In this document: positions 19,189 to 27,950 of the stretch, piece after piece
Layout: every line of letters begins with the position of its first letter
How positions within the stretch are numbered: the stretch's first letter is position 1
Origin: Brachybacterium sp. Z12
GTDB taxonomy: Bacteria > Actinomycetota > Actinomycetes > Actinomycetales > Dermabacteraceae
Direction: 5' to 3'
Assembly (NCBI RefSeq): GCF_014400405.1
Contig: NZ_CP060496.1
Coordinates: 930,001-994,000, forward strand
Length of the DNA: 64,000 nt
Notes under the pieces: generated by a model
Told to the model about the DNA's origin: nothing
Seen by the model: only the letters and a program-made list of their open reading frames with translations
Databases searched by the model: none
Translations under genes and position numbers: made by a program

Positions 19189-20493
19189 GTGAACGTTCCG
19201 ACCACCAGCACGCCTCCGGGTACGGGCCGGGCGCCGCTTTCTCGCGGGCACCGCACCCTGGCCCTGTTCGCCCTCGCCCTGGGCGGCTTCGGGATCGGCT
19301 CCTCCGAGTTCGTCACGATGGGCCTGCTGCCCGAGATCGCGGACGGCCTGCTGCCGCAGATGATGGCGGAGCGGCCCGATCAGGGTCTCGCTCGCGCGGG
19401 CTGGACGATCAGCGCCTACGCGCTTGGCGTGGTGATCGGCGCGCCGCTGCTGTCCCTGCTCGCCGTCCGCCTCAGCCGCACCACCCTGATCGTCGTGTTC
19501 GCGCTGCTGCTGACGGTCAGCACCCTCGCCTCCGGCCTGATGCCCAGCTTCGAGCTGACGATGGCGGCCCGTTTCGCGGCCGGGCTCCCTCACGGCGCCT
19601 ACCTGGGCGTGGCAGCTCTGCTGGCCAGCTCCCTGATGGGCCCTGGGTCCCAGGGCAAGGGGGCGGCCCTGGCCATGTCCGGCCTCACGGTCGCGAACCT
19701 CGTCGGGGTGCCGCTGCTGACGGCGCTCGGGCAGAGCGTGGGCTGGCGCTCCGCCTTTCTGGTGATCGCCGGGGTCTTCGGACTGACCGCACTCCTGGTG
19801 GCGCTCACGATCCCGTCCCAGCCTGCGCCGCGCGGGAGACGGCTCCGAGACGAGCTGAGGGCCTTCCGCCGTCTCCAGTTGTGGACGGTGATGGCCATCG
19901 CCGCCGTCGGCTTCGCGGGATCGTTCGCCGTGTTCAGCTACATCGCCGACATCGGCCGGCAGGTCGCGGGCGTCTCAGCGGGATACATCCCGGTGCTGCT
20001 GGCGGTGGCCGGGCTCGGCATGACTCTCGGCAACGCGATCGGCGGGATCACCACCGATCGATCGCTCAACGGCACCCTGCTGATCGCGTTCCCCGCATAT
20101 ATCGCGGCGATGCTGACCATGGTGCTGGTGGTCAGCAGCCCGGTGGGCCTGACCCTCTCCTTCTTCCTCGCCAACTTCGCCCACGCCACCCTCTCCCCGG
20201 CGATGCAGACCTGGCTGATGCGGATCGCGGGTCGTTCCGAGATGCTCGGCGCCTCCCTGCACCACGCCGCCTTCAACGTCGCCAACGCGCTGGGGGCACT
20301 GCTGGGCGGAGCGGTGATCTCCGCCGGCTACGGGCTGGAGGCACCGACGGTGATCGGCACCGCGGTGGCGATCGTCGGCTTCGCGATGCTGCTCGCGACC
20401 CTCGCGCTGCTGCGGCTGCGGGCGGCGCGGCGGCTCGGTGAGCTGGCGCGGGCCGGCATCGAGCATCTGCCGCGGTCCTCCGCCACCCGCTGA
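19189..20493 (+). CDS. MFS transporter, AraJ/DHA1-type efflux (paralogue 1)
   Basis: This is a 434-residue, twelve-TM major facilitator. GTG 19189 has GGGAGG five bases before it, so the upstream in-frame ATG is not preferred. The first helix LALFALALGGFGIGSSEFVT, the loop motif RLSRTTLIVVF, the helix-5 region GVPLLTALGQSVGWRSAFLV and the late block RSEMLGASLHHAAFNVANAL fit the AraJ-like drug or sugar efflux group. It is closely similar along its full length to the second MFS gene at 21798-23186. The ROK repressor lies directly downstream on the opposite strand (17-base gap). Intact. The substrate is unknown. Confidence 0.9.
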   Translation: MNVPTTSTPPGTGRAPLSRGHRTLALFALALGGFGIGSSEFVTMGLLPEIADGLLPQMMAERPDQGLARAGWTISAYALGVVIGAPLLSLLAVRLSRTTLIVVFALLLTVSTLASGLMPSFELTMAARFAAGLPHGAYLGVAALLASSLMGPGSQGKGAALAMSGLTVANLVGVPLLTALGQSVGWRSAFLVIAGVFGLTALLVALTIPSQPAPRGRRLRDELRAFRRLQLWTVMAIAAVGFAGSFAVFSYIADIGRQVAGVSAGYIPVLLAVAGLGMTLGNAIGGITTDRSLNGTLLIAFPAYIAAMLTMVLVVSSPVGLTLSFFLANFAHATLSPAMQTWLMRIAGRSEMLGASLHHAAFNVANALGALLGGAVISAGYGLEAPTVIGTAVAIVGFAMLLATLALLRLRAARRLGELARAGIEHLPRSSATR

Positions 20494-20510
20494 CCGCACG
20501 GCGGGATCGT

Positions 20511-21620
20511 TCAGAGGGCAGCTGGACCGACGAGCGCCGACGGCAGGCCGTACTCGTGTTCCAGCACTTCGCAGGCGGCGCCTGCCGCGATGAGGTCGAC
20601 CCCGCGAGTGGACAGCAGCACCTCGACGTGCCCGTGCGCGCCGGCGTGCAGGCCCCGGTCCAGCGCCGCCCGGATTGCGTCCATGGTCACCTGGTGGTGC
20701 GCATAGATCGAGCGGCCGCCCAGCACCACCCGGTCGACGTCCACCAGCCGCACCAGGTTCAGGACGACGGTCGCGAGGACCTCGGCGGCCAGTTCCTGAT
20801 CGTCGTCCTCCAGGGCAGCGAGGTACTCGGCCTGGGCACAGCCGCGGCGCCCGCAGGGGCAGGGCCGCCCGCCCATGCGCACCACTGTGTGGCCCGCTTC
20901 GCCGGCGCGTGAATGGGCGCCACGCACGATCGTGCCGTCGAGGCGCATCGCGGCGCCGAGCCCCTCCTCGGCCAGCACCAGCACGGCGTTGTCGAGCAGT
21001 CCGGGCTGTGACCAGCTCTCTCCCACCAGCGCGGCCCGGGAATCGTGGTCCACGAGCACCGGCATGTCGAGCTCCGTGAGCAGCAGATCTCGGATCGAGG
21101 CTCCGCGCCACGCGTCGGTGGGGGAGGAGGAGTCCAGAGGAACGCCCGCGACGGGGTCGACCGGCCCTGGCATCCCGACCCCGACACCCAGCAGCTCGCC
21201 GGCGCCGTGGCGAGCCAGGTCCCGTGCCGCGGAGGCGAGGACGGAGATCAGCTCCGGCACCGGCTGCCCGCGATCGATCTCGACCTCGCGGCGCTCGAGG
21301 ATCTGCCCGGTGAGGTCCGCCACCACGCCGTGCAGGCGGGTCCGGGTCAGATGCACCCCGATCGCCCGCCGGGACTCGGGGACGATCCCGTACAGGGTGG
21401 TGGGCTTCCCGGGCCCGAAGGAGACGGAGCCGAGCTCCGCCATCAGTCCGCGTTCGCTCAGCCGGGAGAGGATCTTCGAGATCGCCTGCGGCGTGACCTG
21501 CAGCGCCTCCGCGAGCCCGGTGCGCGCGACCGGCTCGCCACGGCGCGCGACAGCGAGGACGGCGGCGTCATGGGCACCCGCCACACGGTCGAGAGGTCCG
21601 CTCGGCTTCACGGCGCACAT
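20511..21620 (-). CDS. ROK-family transcriptional repressor
   Basis: The 369 residues start at ATG 21620 (MCAVKPSGPLDRVAGAHDAA). Residues 15-75 form a winged helix-turn-helix (VARTGLAEALQVTPQAISKI). The ROK domain follows, with LLGVGVGMPGPVDPVAG, a nucleotide/sugar-site VDHDSRAALVGE, and the zinc-binding CPCGRRGCAQAEYL. ROK repressors bind sugars or sugar phosphates and usually control transport or catabolic genes nearby. This one is divergent from MFS paralogue 2 and convergent with paralogue 1. An inverted repeat in the shared promoter region (21716-21729) is a candidate operator. Intact. Confidence 0.92.
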   Translation of the reverse strand: MCAVKPSGPLDRVAGAHDAAVLAVARRGEPVARTGLAEALQVTPQAISKILSRLSERGLMAELGSVSFGPGKPTTLYGIVPESRRAIGVHLTRTRLHGVVADLTGQILERREVEIDRGQPVPELISVLASAARDLARHGAGELLGVGVGMPGPVDPVAGVPLDSSSPTDAWRGASIRDLLLTELDMPVLVDHDSRAALVGESWSQPGLLDNAVLVLAEEGLGAAMRLDGTIVRGAHSRAGEAGHTVVRMGGRPCPCGRRGCAQAEYLAALEDDDQELAAEVLATVVLNLVRLVDVDRVVLGGRSIYAHHQVTMDAIRAALDRGLHAGAHGHVEVLLSTRGVDLIAAGAACEVLEHEYGLPSALVGPAAL

Positions 21621-21708
21621 CCTTGCATGGTGGCGCGAGAGTGAGGCGGTCGGAGGTCGCGGAGGGGCCCGTGCCGATGTGAGGTGGATCCATCCGGTTC
21701 CCGCCCCC

Positions 21709-21739
21709 TTGACGTAACGCAACAGCGTTGGCTTAGTCT
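21709..21739 (+). promoter_or_regulatory. MFS promoter with inverted repeat, candidate ROK operator
   Basis: TTGACG (21709-21714) is a good -35 box. TAGTCT (21734-21739) is a possible -10, at 19 bases. Between them lies the perfect inverted repeat AACGC-AACA-GCGTT (21716-21729). A repressor bound there would block this promoter. The site is in the 177-base divergent gap between the ROK gene and MFS paralogue 2. Confidence 0.5.
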
Positions 21740-21797
21740 TTTCCTCCGGTCGATGACGCCCTTCCTGCACCTGCTTCCCGACAGTCGAGGAACCCTC

Positions 21798-23186
21798 ATG
21801 ACCCTCAGCACCGATCCCCGGCCGGCCCTCGCGCCAGACCCCACGAGCGCCCGCGCCCCGCACCACATCTCCGCGCGGCGCCGCACCCTCGCCCTCCTCG
21901 CCATCGCACTGGGCGGGGTGGGCATCGGCGCCTCCGAGTTCGCGACCATGGGCCTGCTGCCCGGCATGGCCCAGGGGCTGCTGCCGGCGCAGATGTCCTC
22001 CGACCCCGAGGCGGGCATCGCCCGTGCGGGCCTGCTCATCACCGCCTACGCGCTCGGCGTGGTCGTCGGCGCCCCTGTGCTCGCCCTGCTCTCCGTGCGC
22101 TGGAGCCGCACCTCGATGATCGTCGCCCTGGCCGTGGCGCTCGCGGCCGGCACCGTGCTCTCCGCGGCGATGCCGAGCTTCGAGCTCACGGTGCTCGCCC
22201 GCTTCGTGGCCGGGATCCCGCACGGCGCCTACTTCGGGGTCGCCTCGCTGCTGGCCGCCTCCCTGATGGGGCCGGGCAGCCAGGGCAAGGGTGTGGCCGT
22301 CGCGCTGTCGGGCCTGACCGTCGCGAACCTCATCGGCGTGCCGCTGATGACGGCTCTCGGCCAGGTCGCCGGCTGGCGGATCGTCTACCTGGTCATCGCC
22401 GCGATCTTCGTGCTGACCGTGCTCGCCCTGCGCTGGACGCTCCCGCCGCAGCCGCCGATCGCGGGCCGGCGGGCGGTCGATGAGGTGGTCGCCCTGCGAC
22501 GCCTGCAGCTGTGGATCATCATGGGCATCGCCGCAGTGGGCTTCGCGGGCGGGTTCGCCGTGTTCAGCTACGTCGCCGACATCACCACCCAGGTCTCCGG
22601 CGCGCCCGCCGCTGTGGTGCCGTGGGTGCTCGCCGCGGCCGGCCTGGGCATGACCCTCGGCAACATCCTCGGCGGGATCACCACCGACCGTTCGCTGCGC
22701 GGCACCCTGCTGATCGGATTCCCGATCTACGTCGCCGCCCTGGTGGGCCTGTTCTTCGCCGCACCGGGGTCCCTGACCGGGCTGCTGATCGGCTTCTTCG
22801 CCGTCAACGCCGCGAGCTCCGCGCTGGGCCCGGCGCTGCAGACCTGGCTGATCCGGGTGGCGCACCGCTCGGAGGTGCTCGGCGCCTCGCTCAACCACGC
22901 CGCCTTCAACGTCGCCAATGCGCTCGGTGCCGCCCTCGGCGGTGCCGTGATCGCCGGGGGCCTCGGGTACCGGGCGCCGATGGTGGTCGCGATCCTGCTG
23001 GCGAGCACCGGCTTCGTCCTCGTCGTCGCCACCCTGCTGGCGCTGCGCCTGCGGTCCCGTCACACCCTCGCGGTGCTGCGCGAGCACGAGTCGACCTACA
23101 CCGGGTCCCTCCCGGCGGTGGGCGACGCGAGCGACGAGGCGGCCCTCACGCGCACCGACGCGATCCCGGTCCCCGTCGGCGGCTGA
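21798..23186 (+). CDS. MFS transporter, AraJ/DHA1-type efflux (paralogue 2)
   Basis: This is a 462-residue twelve-TM facilitator starting at ATG 21798. It parallels the MFS gene at 19189-20493 block for block: LGGVGIGASEFATMGLLPG, SLMGPGSQGKGVAVALSGLT, GMTLGNILGGITTDRSLRGT and RSEVLGASLNHAAFNVANAL each have a near-identical counterpart. The C-terminal cytoplasmic tail is longer by about 25 residues. It is divergent from the ROK gene and probably controlled by it. Longer in-frame upstream starts exist but would run through the promoter. Intact; a hairpin lies downstream. Confidence 0.9.
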   Translation: MTLSTDPRPALAPDPTSARAPHHISARRRTLALLAIALGGVGIGASEFATMGLLPGMAQGLLPAQMSSDPEAGIARAGLLITAYALGVVVGAPVLALLSVRWSRTSMIVALAVALAAGTVLSAAMPSFELTVLARFVAGIPHGAYFGVASLLAASLMGPGSQGKGVAVALSGLTVANLIGVPLMTALGQVAGWRIVYLVIAAIFVLTVLALRWTLPPQPPIAGRRAVDEVVALRRLQLWIIMGIAAVGFAGGFAVFSYVADITTQVSGAPAAVVPWVLAAAGLGMTLGNILGGITTDRSLRGTLLIGFPIYVAALVGLFFAAPGSLTGLLIGFFAVNAASSALGPALQTWLIRVAHRSEVLGASLNHAAFNVANALGAALGGAVIAGGLGYRAPMVVAILLASTGFVLVVATLLALRLRSRHTLAVLREHESTYTGSLPAVGDASDEAALTRTDAIPVPVGG

Positions 23187-23217
23187 GCCGACGCTCGCGA
23201 GGCGAGCCAGCTCTGTT

Positions 23218-23259
23218 GCCGCGCGCCCGGCCGTCACATTCGGCCATCCGGCGCGCGGC
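23218..23259 (+). terminator. GC-rich hairpin after MFS paralogue 2
   Basis: Outer arms GCCGCGCGCC (23218-23227) and GGCGCGCGGC (23250-23259) pair perfectly, and an inner GGCCG/CGGCC stem adds to them. There is no T-tract. It lies 32 bases past the MFS stop, before the PLP enzyme. Confidence 0.5.
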
Positions 23260-23324
23260 GCCGCGGGGGCGGAGTCCTACAGTGGCAGCGGCAGGAGCCG
23301 CCGACCCGAGGAGCCAGAGCCACC

Positions 23325-24464
23325 GTGCAGATCCAGACCACCGCCATTCATGCCCTGCGAGGCTTCGAGCACCACGCCGTGATCCCGCCGGTGCACCTGG
23401 CCTCCACCTTCGCGCTCGATCCCGCCACCGACAGCGGCGCCTTCGCCTATCAGCGAGGCTCCAATCCCACCCGCGCACAGCTCGAGACGGTCCTGGCCGC
23501 ACTCGAGGGCTCCGAGCATGCCTTCGCCTTCGCCTCCGGGATGGCGGCCACCGCCGCCGCCCTGTCGACCCTCGGCGTGGGTGACGAGATCCTGCTGCCG
23601 GCGAGCGTCTACGGCGGCACCTACCGCTTCGTGGGCCAGGTGCTGCCCGGGCGGGGCGTCACCGGCCGCTACGTCGATCACCTCGACGACCTCACCGATG
23701 AGGACTTCACCCCCGCGACCCGGGCCGTCTTCGTCGAGACCCCCGCCAACCCCACGCTGCGCATCACCGACCTGCGACGCGTCATCGCGCTCGCGCACCG
23801 GCACGGCGCGCTGGTGATCGTCGACAACACCTTCATGACCCCGGTGCTGCAGAAGCCGCTCGACCTCGGGGCCGACGTGGTCGTGCAGTCCGCGACCAAA
23901 TACCTCGCTGGCCACTCGGACCTGCTGGCGGGCACCATCGCCACCAACGATGAGCAGCTCGCGCAGGCGTACCGCCTCGCCCAGCAGGCACAGGGAGGAG
24001 TGCTCTCCCCGCAGGACTCCTTCCGCCTGATCCAGTCCCTGAAGACACTGCCGCTGAGGCTCGAGCGACAGCAGGCCAACGCCGACGCGATCGTGTCCCA
24101 CCTGCGCGGGCACGAGGACATCGCGGCCGTGTGGTCCCCGGGCTCCCACAGCGAGCACGAGGCGCGCCTCCACGCCTCCCAGGCGAGCGGGAGGGGCGCC
24201 GTGCTCTCCTTCGAGCTCGCCGAGGGGCTGGACCGCGTCACCTTCCTGCAGGCGCTGCGCTACCCCGTCTACGCGGTGAGCCTCGGCGGGGTCGAGTCGC
24301 TGATCTGCCGGCCCGCCACGATGACGCATGAGGCGATGACCCCGCAGGCGCGGGCCGCGGCGGGGATCTCCGACGAGCTGCTGCGGCTCAGCGTCGGCAT
24401 CGAGGACCTCGGCGATCTGCTGGCAGATCTCGACCAGGCGCTCGCCGCCTCGCGCATTCGCTGA
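23325..24464 (+). CDS. Cys/Met-metabolism PLP-dependent enzyme (cystathionine gamma-synthase/lyase type)
   Basis: This 379-residue protein belongs to the trans-sulfuration family. Visible motifs are PPVHLASTFA, the substrate-site YQRGSNPTRAQLE, EHAFAFASGMAA, LLPASVYGGTYRF, VETPANPTLRI, VIVDNTFMTPVLQKPL, and the Schiff-base lysine in VQSATKYLAGHSDLLAG. The C-terminal SLGGVESLICRPATMTH is also typical. Family members act as cystathionine synthase or lyase, or as methionine gamma-lyase; sequence alone does not separate these. The start is GTG 23325 after GAGGAG. There are no sulfur-metabolism neighbours. Intact. Confidence 0.9.
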   Translation: MQIQTTAIHALRGFEHHAVIPPVHLASTFALDPATDSGAFAYQRGSNPTRAQLETVLAALEGSEHAFAFASGMAATAAALSTLGVGDEILLPASVYGGTYRFVGQVLPGRGVTGRYVDHLDDLTDEDFTPATRAVFVETPANPTLRITDLRRVIALAHRHGALVIVDNTFMTPVLQKPLDLGADVVVQSATKYLAGHSDLLAGTIATNDEQLAQAYRLAQQAQGGVLSPQDSFRLIQSLKTLPLRLERQQANADAIVSHLRGHEDIAAVWSPGSHSEHEARLHASQASGRGAVLSFELAEGLDRVTFLQALRYPVYAVSLGGVESLICRPATMTHEAMTPQARAAAGISDELLRLSVGIEDLGDLLADLDQALAASRIR

Positions 24465-24580
24465 AAGCGGAGCTGGCTTCCAGCTCCGTCCCGGGTTCCG
24501 CCCGGTAAGATGATCGAGTCGGTCCGATGGGCGCACCATAGTGCCCGTCGTCGACCCCAACGATCCACGTGAGGAGCCCC

Positions 24581-25473
24581 ATGGCACGCCAGAACATCGT
24601 GTTCGGCCGCGACCAGGCAGTCCACAGCGGTGCGAACTACAACGCCCCCGCTTCGGACAGTCGGCGCAGGCCGCGCCCGCCCAGAACACCCAGTGGTCCG
24701 CGGGCTTCGACCAACAGGGCACGGACCAGCTCCAGTCGATGTACGACAGCCCGTCCGCGACCGGTCACGACACCGGCCGGATGACGATGAAGGACGCGCT
24801 GAACGCGATCACCGCGACCCTCGGCATCATCATGGTCGTGGGCTTCGTGGTGGCGATGATGCCCTTCACCCTCGCCCTCGTGGCAGGCCCTGCCGGCGCC
24901 CAGGCCGGCCTCGCGCTCGCCGGTGCCGCGACCCTGATCGGCGTCATCGGCGGCCTGGTCGCCGCGCTGATCAACATCTTCAAGAAGCAGCCCTCGCCGG
25001 TCGCCGTGATCGCCTACGCCATCTTCGAGGGCCTGTTCCTCGGTGGCATCAGCGGCACCATGGAGTACTTCTACCCCGGCATCGCGCTGCAGGCCGTGGT
25101 GGGGACCCTCGCGGTCGCCGGCACCGTGCTGGTCCTGTTCCGGGTGGGCGTGCTGCGCACATCGCCCCGCCTGAACAAGATCTTCATGGTCGCCATGATC
25201 GCGTACATGCTCTTCGGGCTCGTCAACATCGGCACGATGCTGCTGATGGGCCAGAGCCTGCGCGACGGCATGCTGGGCCTGGCCATCGGCGGCATCGCCG
25301 TGGTGATGGCCTCCTACTCGCTGGTGATGGACTTCGAGGCCGTTCAGCACGCCTCCGAGGCAGGGGTGCCGCGCAAGTACGCCTGGCGCCTCGCCTTCGG
25401 CGTCGCCGTGACCATGGTGTGGCTCTACGTCGAGGTCCTGCGGATCCTGATGATCCTGCGCGGCAACGACTGA
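24581..25473 (+). CDS. Bax inhibitor-1/YccA-family membrane protein (one frameshift)
   Basis: This is a seven-TM protein of the BI-1-like family as found in actinobacteria (the YccA/DUF4190-adjacent type). ATG 24581 follows GAGGAG. The N-terminal tail (MARQNIVFGRDQAVHSGANY) shifts frame near 24648 (a missing base at CCCCGCTT) and continues FGQSAQAAPAQN. The membrane part has MTMKDALNAITATLGIIMVV, VIAYAIFEGLFLGGISGTME, LNKIFMVAMIAYMLFGLVNI and DFEAVQHASEAGVPRKYAWR with the family's conserved acidic region. The joined length is about 297 residues. A terminator hairpin follows. Confidence 0.88.
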
Positions 25474-25519
25474 TCAGCAGCTCCTCACGGCGCGCGGCGC
25501 GGCTCGTGGCCGTATCCTG

Positions 25520-25548
25520 AACGGCGGGTCCCTCCGGGGCCCGCCGTT
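25520..25548 (+). terminator. Terminator hairpin after the BI-1-like gene
   Basis: A 13-base-pair stem (25520-25532 with 25536-25548, one T-G pair) with loop TCC lies 46 bases past the stop. It comes just before the cardiolipin synthase gene. Confidence 0.75.
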
Positions 25549-25578
25549 CTGCTGTGCTTTCCCGCGAGAGGACCGTCG

Positions 25579-27064
25579 ATGAGCGCCGTGTGGCAGTGGG
25601 CGATGGACCATGGGGTCCTCGTCGTCACGTACCTCTACTGGACCCTGGACGTCGTGCTGCGCCTGGTGAGCCTGATCGTGGTGCCCCGCAATCGCCGCCC
25701 GGGCTCGGCGATCGCCTGGCTGCTGGCGATCATGGTGTTCCCCCTGGTGGGCTTCCCGCTCTACCTCCTGCTGGGCAAGTCGCAGCTGCCGCGCCGCCGC
25801 CGCGAGAAGCAGCGGATCGTCAACCGCCTGATGCGGGTGCGCGCCCAGAACATCCCCGACAGCGAGCTCGACGAGGACGTGCCCAGCTGGCTGCAGGCTG
25901 CGGTGCGGCTGAACCGCGAGCTCGGCGCTTTTCCGCTCACCGGCCGGAACTCGGCAGATCTCGAGATCGACTACGACACCTCGCTCGCACGGATGGCGGC
26001 CGACGTGCGCTCCGCGCGCGAGAGCGTGCACGTGCTCTTCTACATCATGGGGCTGGACGAGGCCACCGAGGACTTCTTCGAGGCCCTCGCAGAGCGCGCC
26101 GAGGCGGGCGTCCCCGTCCGGGTGCTCTACGACCACTGGGGCGCCCTCAGCCACGGCTCGCAGTATCGGGCGATGCGCCGCAAGCTGGACGCCCACGGCA
26201 TCGAGCACTTCCCGATGAACCCGATCCAGCCGTTCCGCGACGGCGCCTTCCAGCGGCCCGACCTCCGCAACCACCGCAAGATGGTGATCATCGACGGCGA
26301 GATCGGCTGGATGGGCAGCCAGAACATGATCGCCGCCCACTACGACAAGCGCTCCAACATCCGCCGTGGGCTCCACTGGCAGGAGACGATGGCGCGGTTC
26401 CGAGGCCCGATCGTCGGAGCTGAACCTGCTGTTCGCCACCGACTGGTACTACGAGTCCGAGCAGATGCTGCCGCAGGAGACGGTGGTGCGACCCTCACCG
26501 GACACCTCGGGCAGCTACGAGTGCCAGCTGGTGCCCAGCGGCCCGGGCTTCGTCGCGGAGAACAACCTGGCGCTGTTCAACCAGCTGTTCTACTCCGCCA
26601 CGCAGCGCATCGTCGCCGTCTCGCCGTACTTCGTGCCCGACGAGTCGATGCTCGCGGCCCTCATCACCGCCGCGCGGCGCGGGGTCGAGGTCGAGCTCTT
26701 CGTCTCCGAGATCGGCGACCAGTTCCTCGTCTTCCACGCCCAGCGCTCCTACTACTCGGCGCTGCTGGAGGCAGGGGTGACGATCTGGCTCTACCGCGCC
26801 CCGACCATCCTGCACGCCAAGCACGTGACCATCGACGACTCGGTCACCGTGATCGGCTCCTCGAACATGGACATCCGCTCGTTCCTGCTGCAGATGGAGT
26901 GCTCCCTGATGATCGGGGGCACAGATTTCATGGAGAAGATGCGCGAGGTGGAGGGGACTTATCGTGCGCGCAGCCGGCAGCTCAGCCTCGAGGAATGGCA
27001 GCAGCGCCCGCGAACGGCGCAGGTGATCGACAACCTCTGCCGGCTCGCCTCCTCCGTGGTCTGA
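25579..27064 (+). CDS. cls: Cardiolipin synthase, phospholipase D type (one frameshift)
   Basis: This membrane enzyme condenses two phosphatidylglycerol molecules to cardiolipin. Two N-terminal TM segments (around VTYLYWTLDVVLRLVSLIVV and AWLLAIMVFPLVGFPLYLLL) are followed by two HKD domains. The first has NHRKMVIIDGEIGWMGSQN near residue 231; the second has LHAKHVTIDDSVTVIGSSN near residue 412. The frame shifts near 26415, between the two catalytic halves (RFRGPIV then SELNLLFATDWYYES), and the C-terminal half ends at 27064. The joined length is about 495 residues, normal for the family. Confidence 0.92.
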
Positions 27065-27107
27065 GGGCAACCGGCGCCGGGCTCAGGACCGTCGCGACGC
27101 CCCCGGC

Positions 27108-27914
27108 TCAGGAGATCCCGGTGAGCGACTCGTAGGCTGCGTCGGCCGCCTCCTCGTGCGCCTCGACCCCGACCGCGGTCTCGGTGACGAAGACGCTCGG
27201 CCCCTGGTCTGTCTCGAGCACCACCACGACCAGCTCGGTGGCGGAGGTCAGTTCCATCGGCGAGTGGGAGAAGTTCACGATGCCGGTGGTGCGGTAGCCG
27301 GGCATCCCGGCGATGGTCACCGGCTCGGTGACCTGGTCATCGAGTGAACGGCCCTTGGTGTCGCCCCAGATGTTCGCGGAGTAGAAGCAGTTGGTGATCG
27401 TCTTCGAGGCGGCCTCCGCACCGGGGTACTCGAAGCCGGGCTGCCATTCGATGGCACCCACGAACACGGTCGAGTACCAGCCCTCCTCGACCTCCCCTGC
27501 GCTCCCTGCACGTCGTTGGAGTAGCTGGTGCCGATCGGTTGGGAGCGCATGTCGTAGATGCTCGGCGGGATGAACTGCAGGCCGCCGCCGCGCAGCTTGC
27601 CGGAGGGGTTCGTGGAGCTGCGCTCGAACTTCTCCGGGCTCCAGCAGCGCTCCTCCTCGACGTCGGTGGGGGTCGCGGAGTCCGTGTCCGTCGGGGAGGC
27701 GCTGTCGGTCTCCACGGGTGATGTGCTCGCGGTGGAGGATGTTGCGGAGTCGCCCCTGGAACCTGTGGGGCGCAGCACCAGGTAACCCACCGTGGCTCCC
27801 ACGATCAGCAGGAACACCACGGCGAAGGCGATCCCCCGAACAGCAGGGCGGTGCCCCTGCCACCGTTCCCGCCGGGCTGGGGCTGGGGGAGGTGTACTGC
27901 GGTCCGGTGTGCAC
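27108..27914 (-). CDS. Membrane-anchored extracellular protein, paralogue of the next gene (three frameshifts)
   Basis: From GTG 27914 (GAAGGAG upstream) a short cytoplasmic tail leads to one TM segment (FLLIVGATVGYLVL), a Ser/Thr/Asp linker, and an extracytoplasmic domain with RGGGLQFIPPSIYDMRSQPI, EEGWYSTVFVGAIEWQPGF and a C-terminal DAAYESLTGIS. Breaks fall near 27884 and 27832 (G/C runs) and near 27501. The joined length is about 270 residues. The domain aligns by eye with that of 27951-28874 (RGGGL, SWYS/GWYS, VVVVLET/SIVVETP, GPS). It matches no family I can name. Confidence 0.6.
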   Translation of the reverse strand: MHTGPQYTSPSPSPAGTVAGAPPCCSGDRLRRGVPADRGSHGGLPGAAPHRFQGRLRNILHREHITRGDRQRLPDGHGLRDPHRRRGGALLEPGEVRAQLHEPLRQAARRRPAVHPAEHLRHALPTDRHQLLQRRAGSAGEVEEGWYSTVFVGAIEWQPGFEYPGAEAASKTITNCFYSANIWGDTKGRSLDDQVTEPVTIAGMPGYRTTGIVNFSHSPMELTSATELVVVVLETDQGPSVFVTETAVGVEAHEEAADAAYESLTGIS

Positions 27915-27950
27915 GGCGGCTCCTTCAGCGGGGAGGGACTCGTCCCGTCA

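Noticed and set aside
20511..23237. 908-residue minus-strand frame
   Set aside because: Only its last 369 residues (from 21620) are the ROK regulator; the rest runs antisense through the MFS gene and its promoter.
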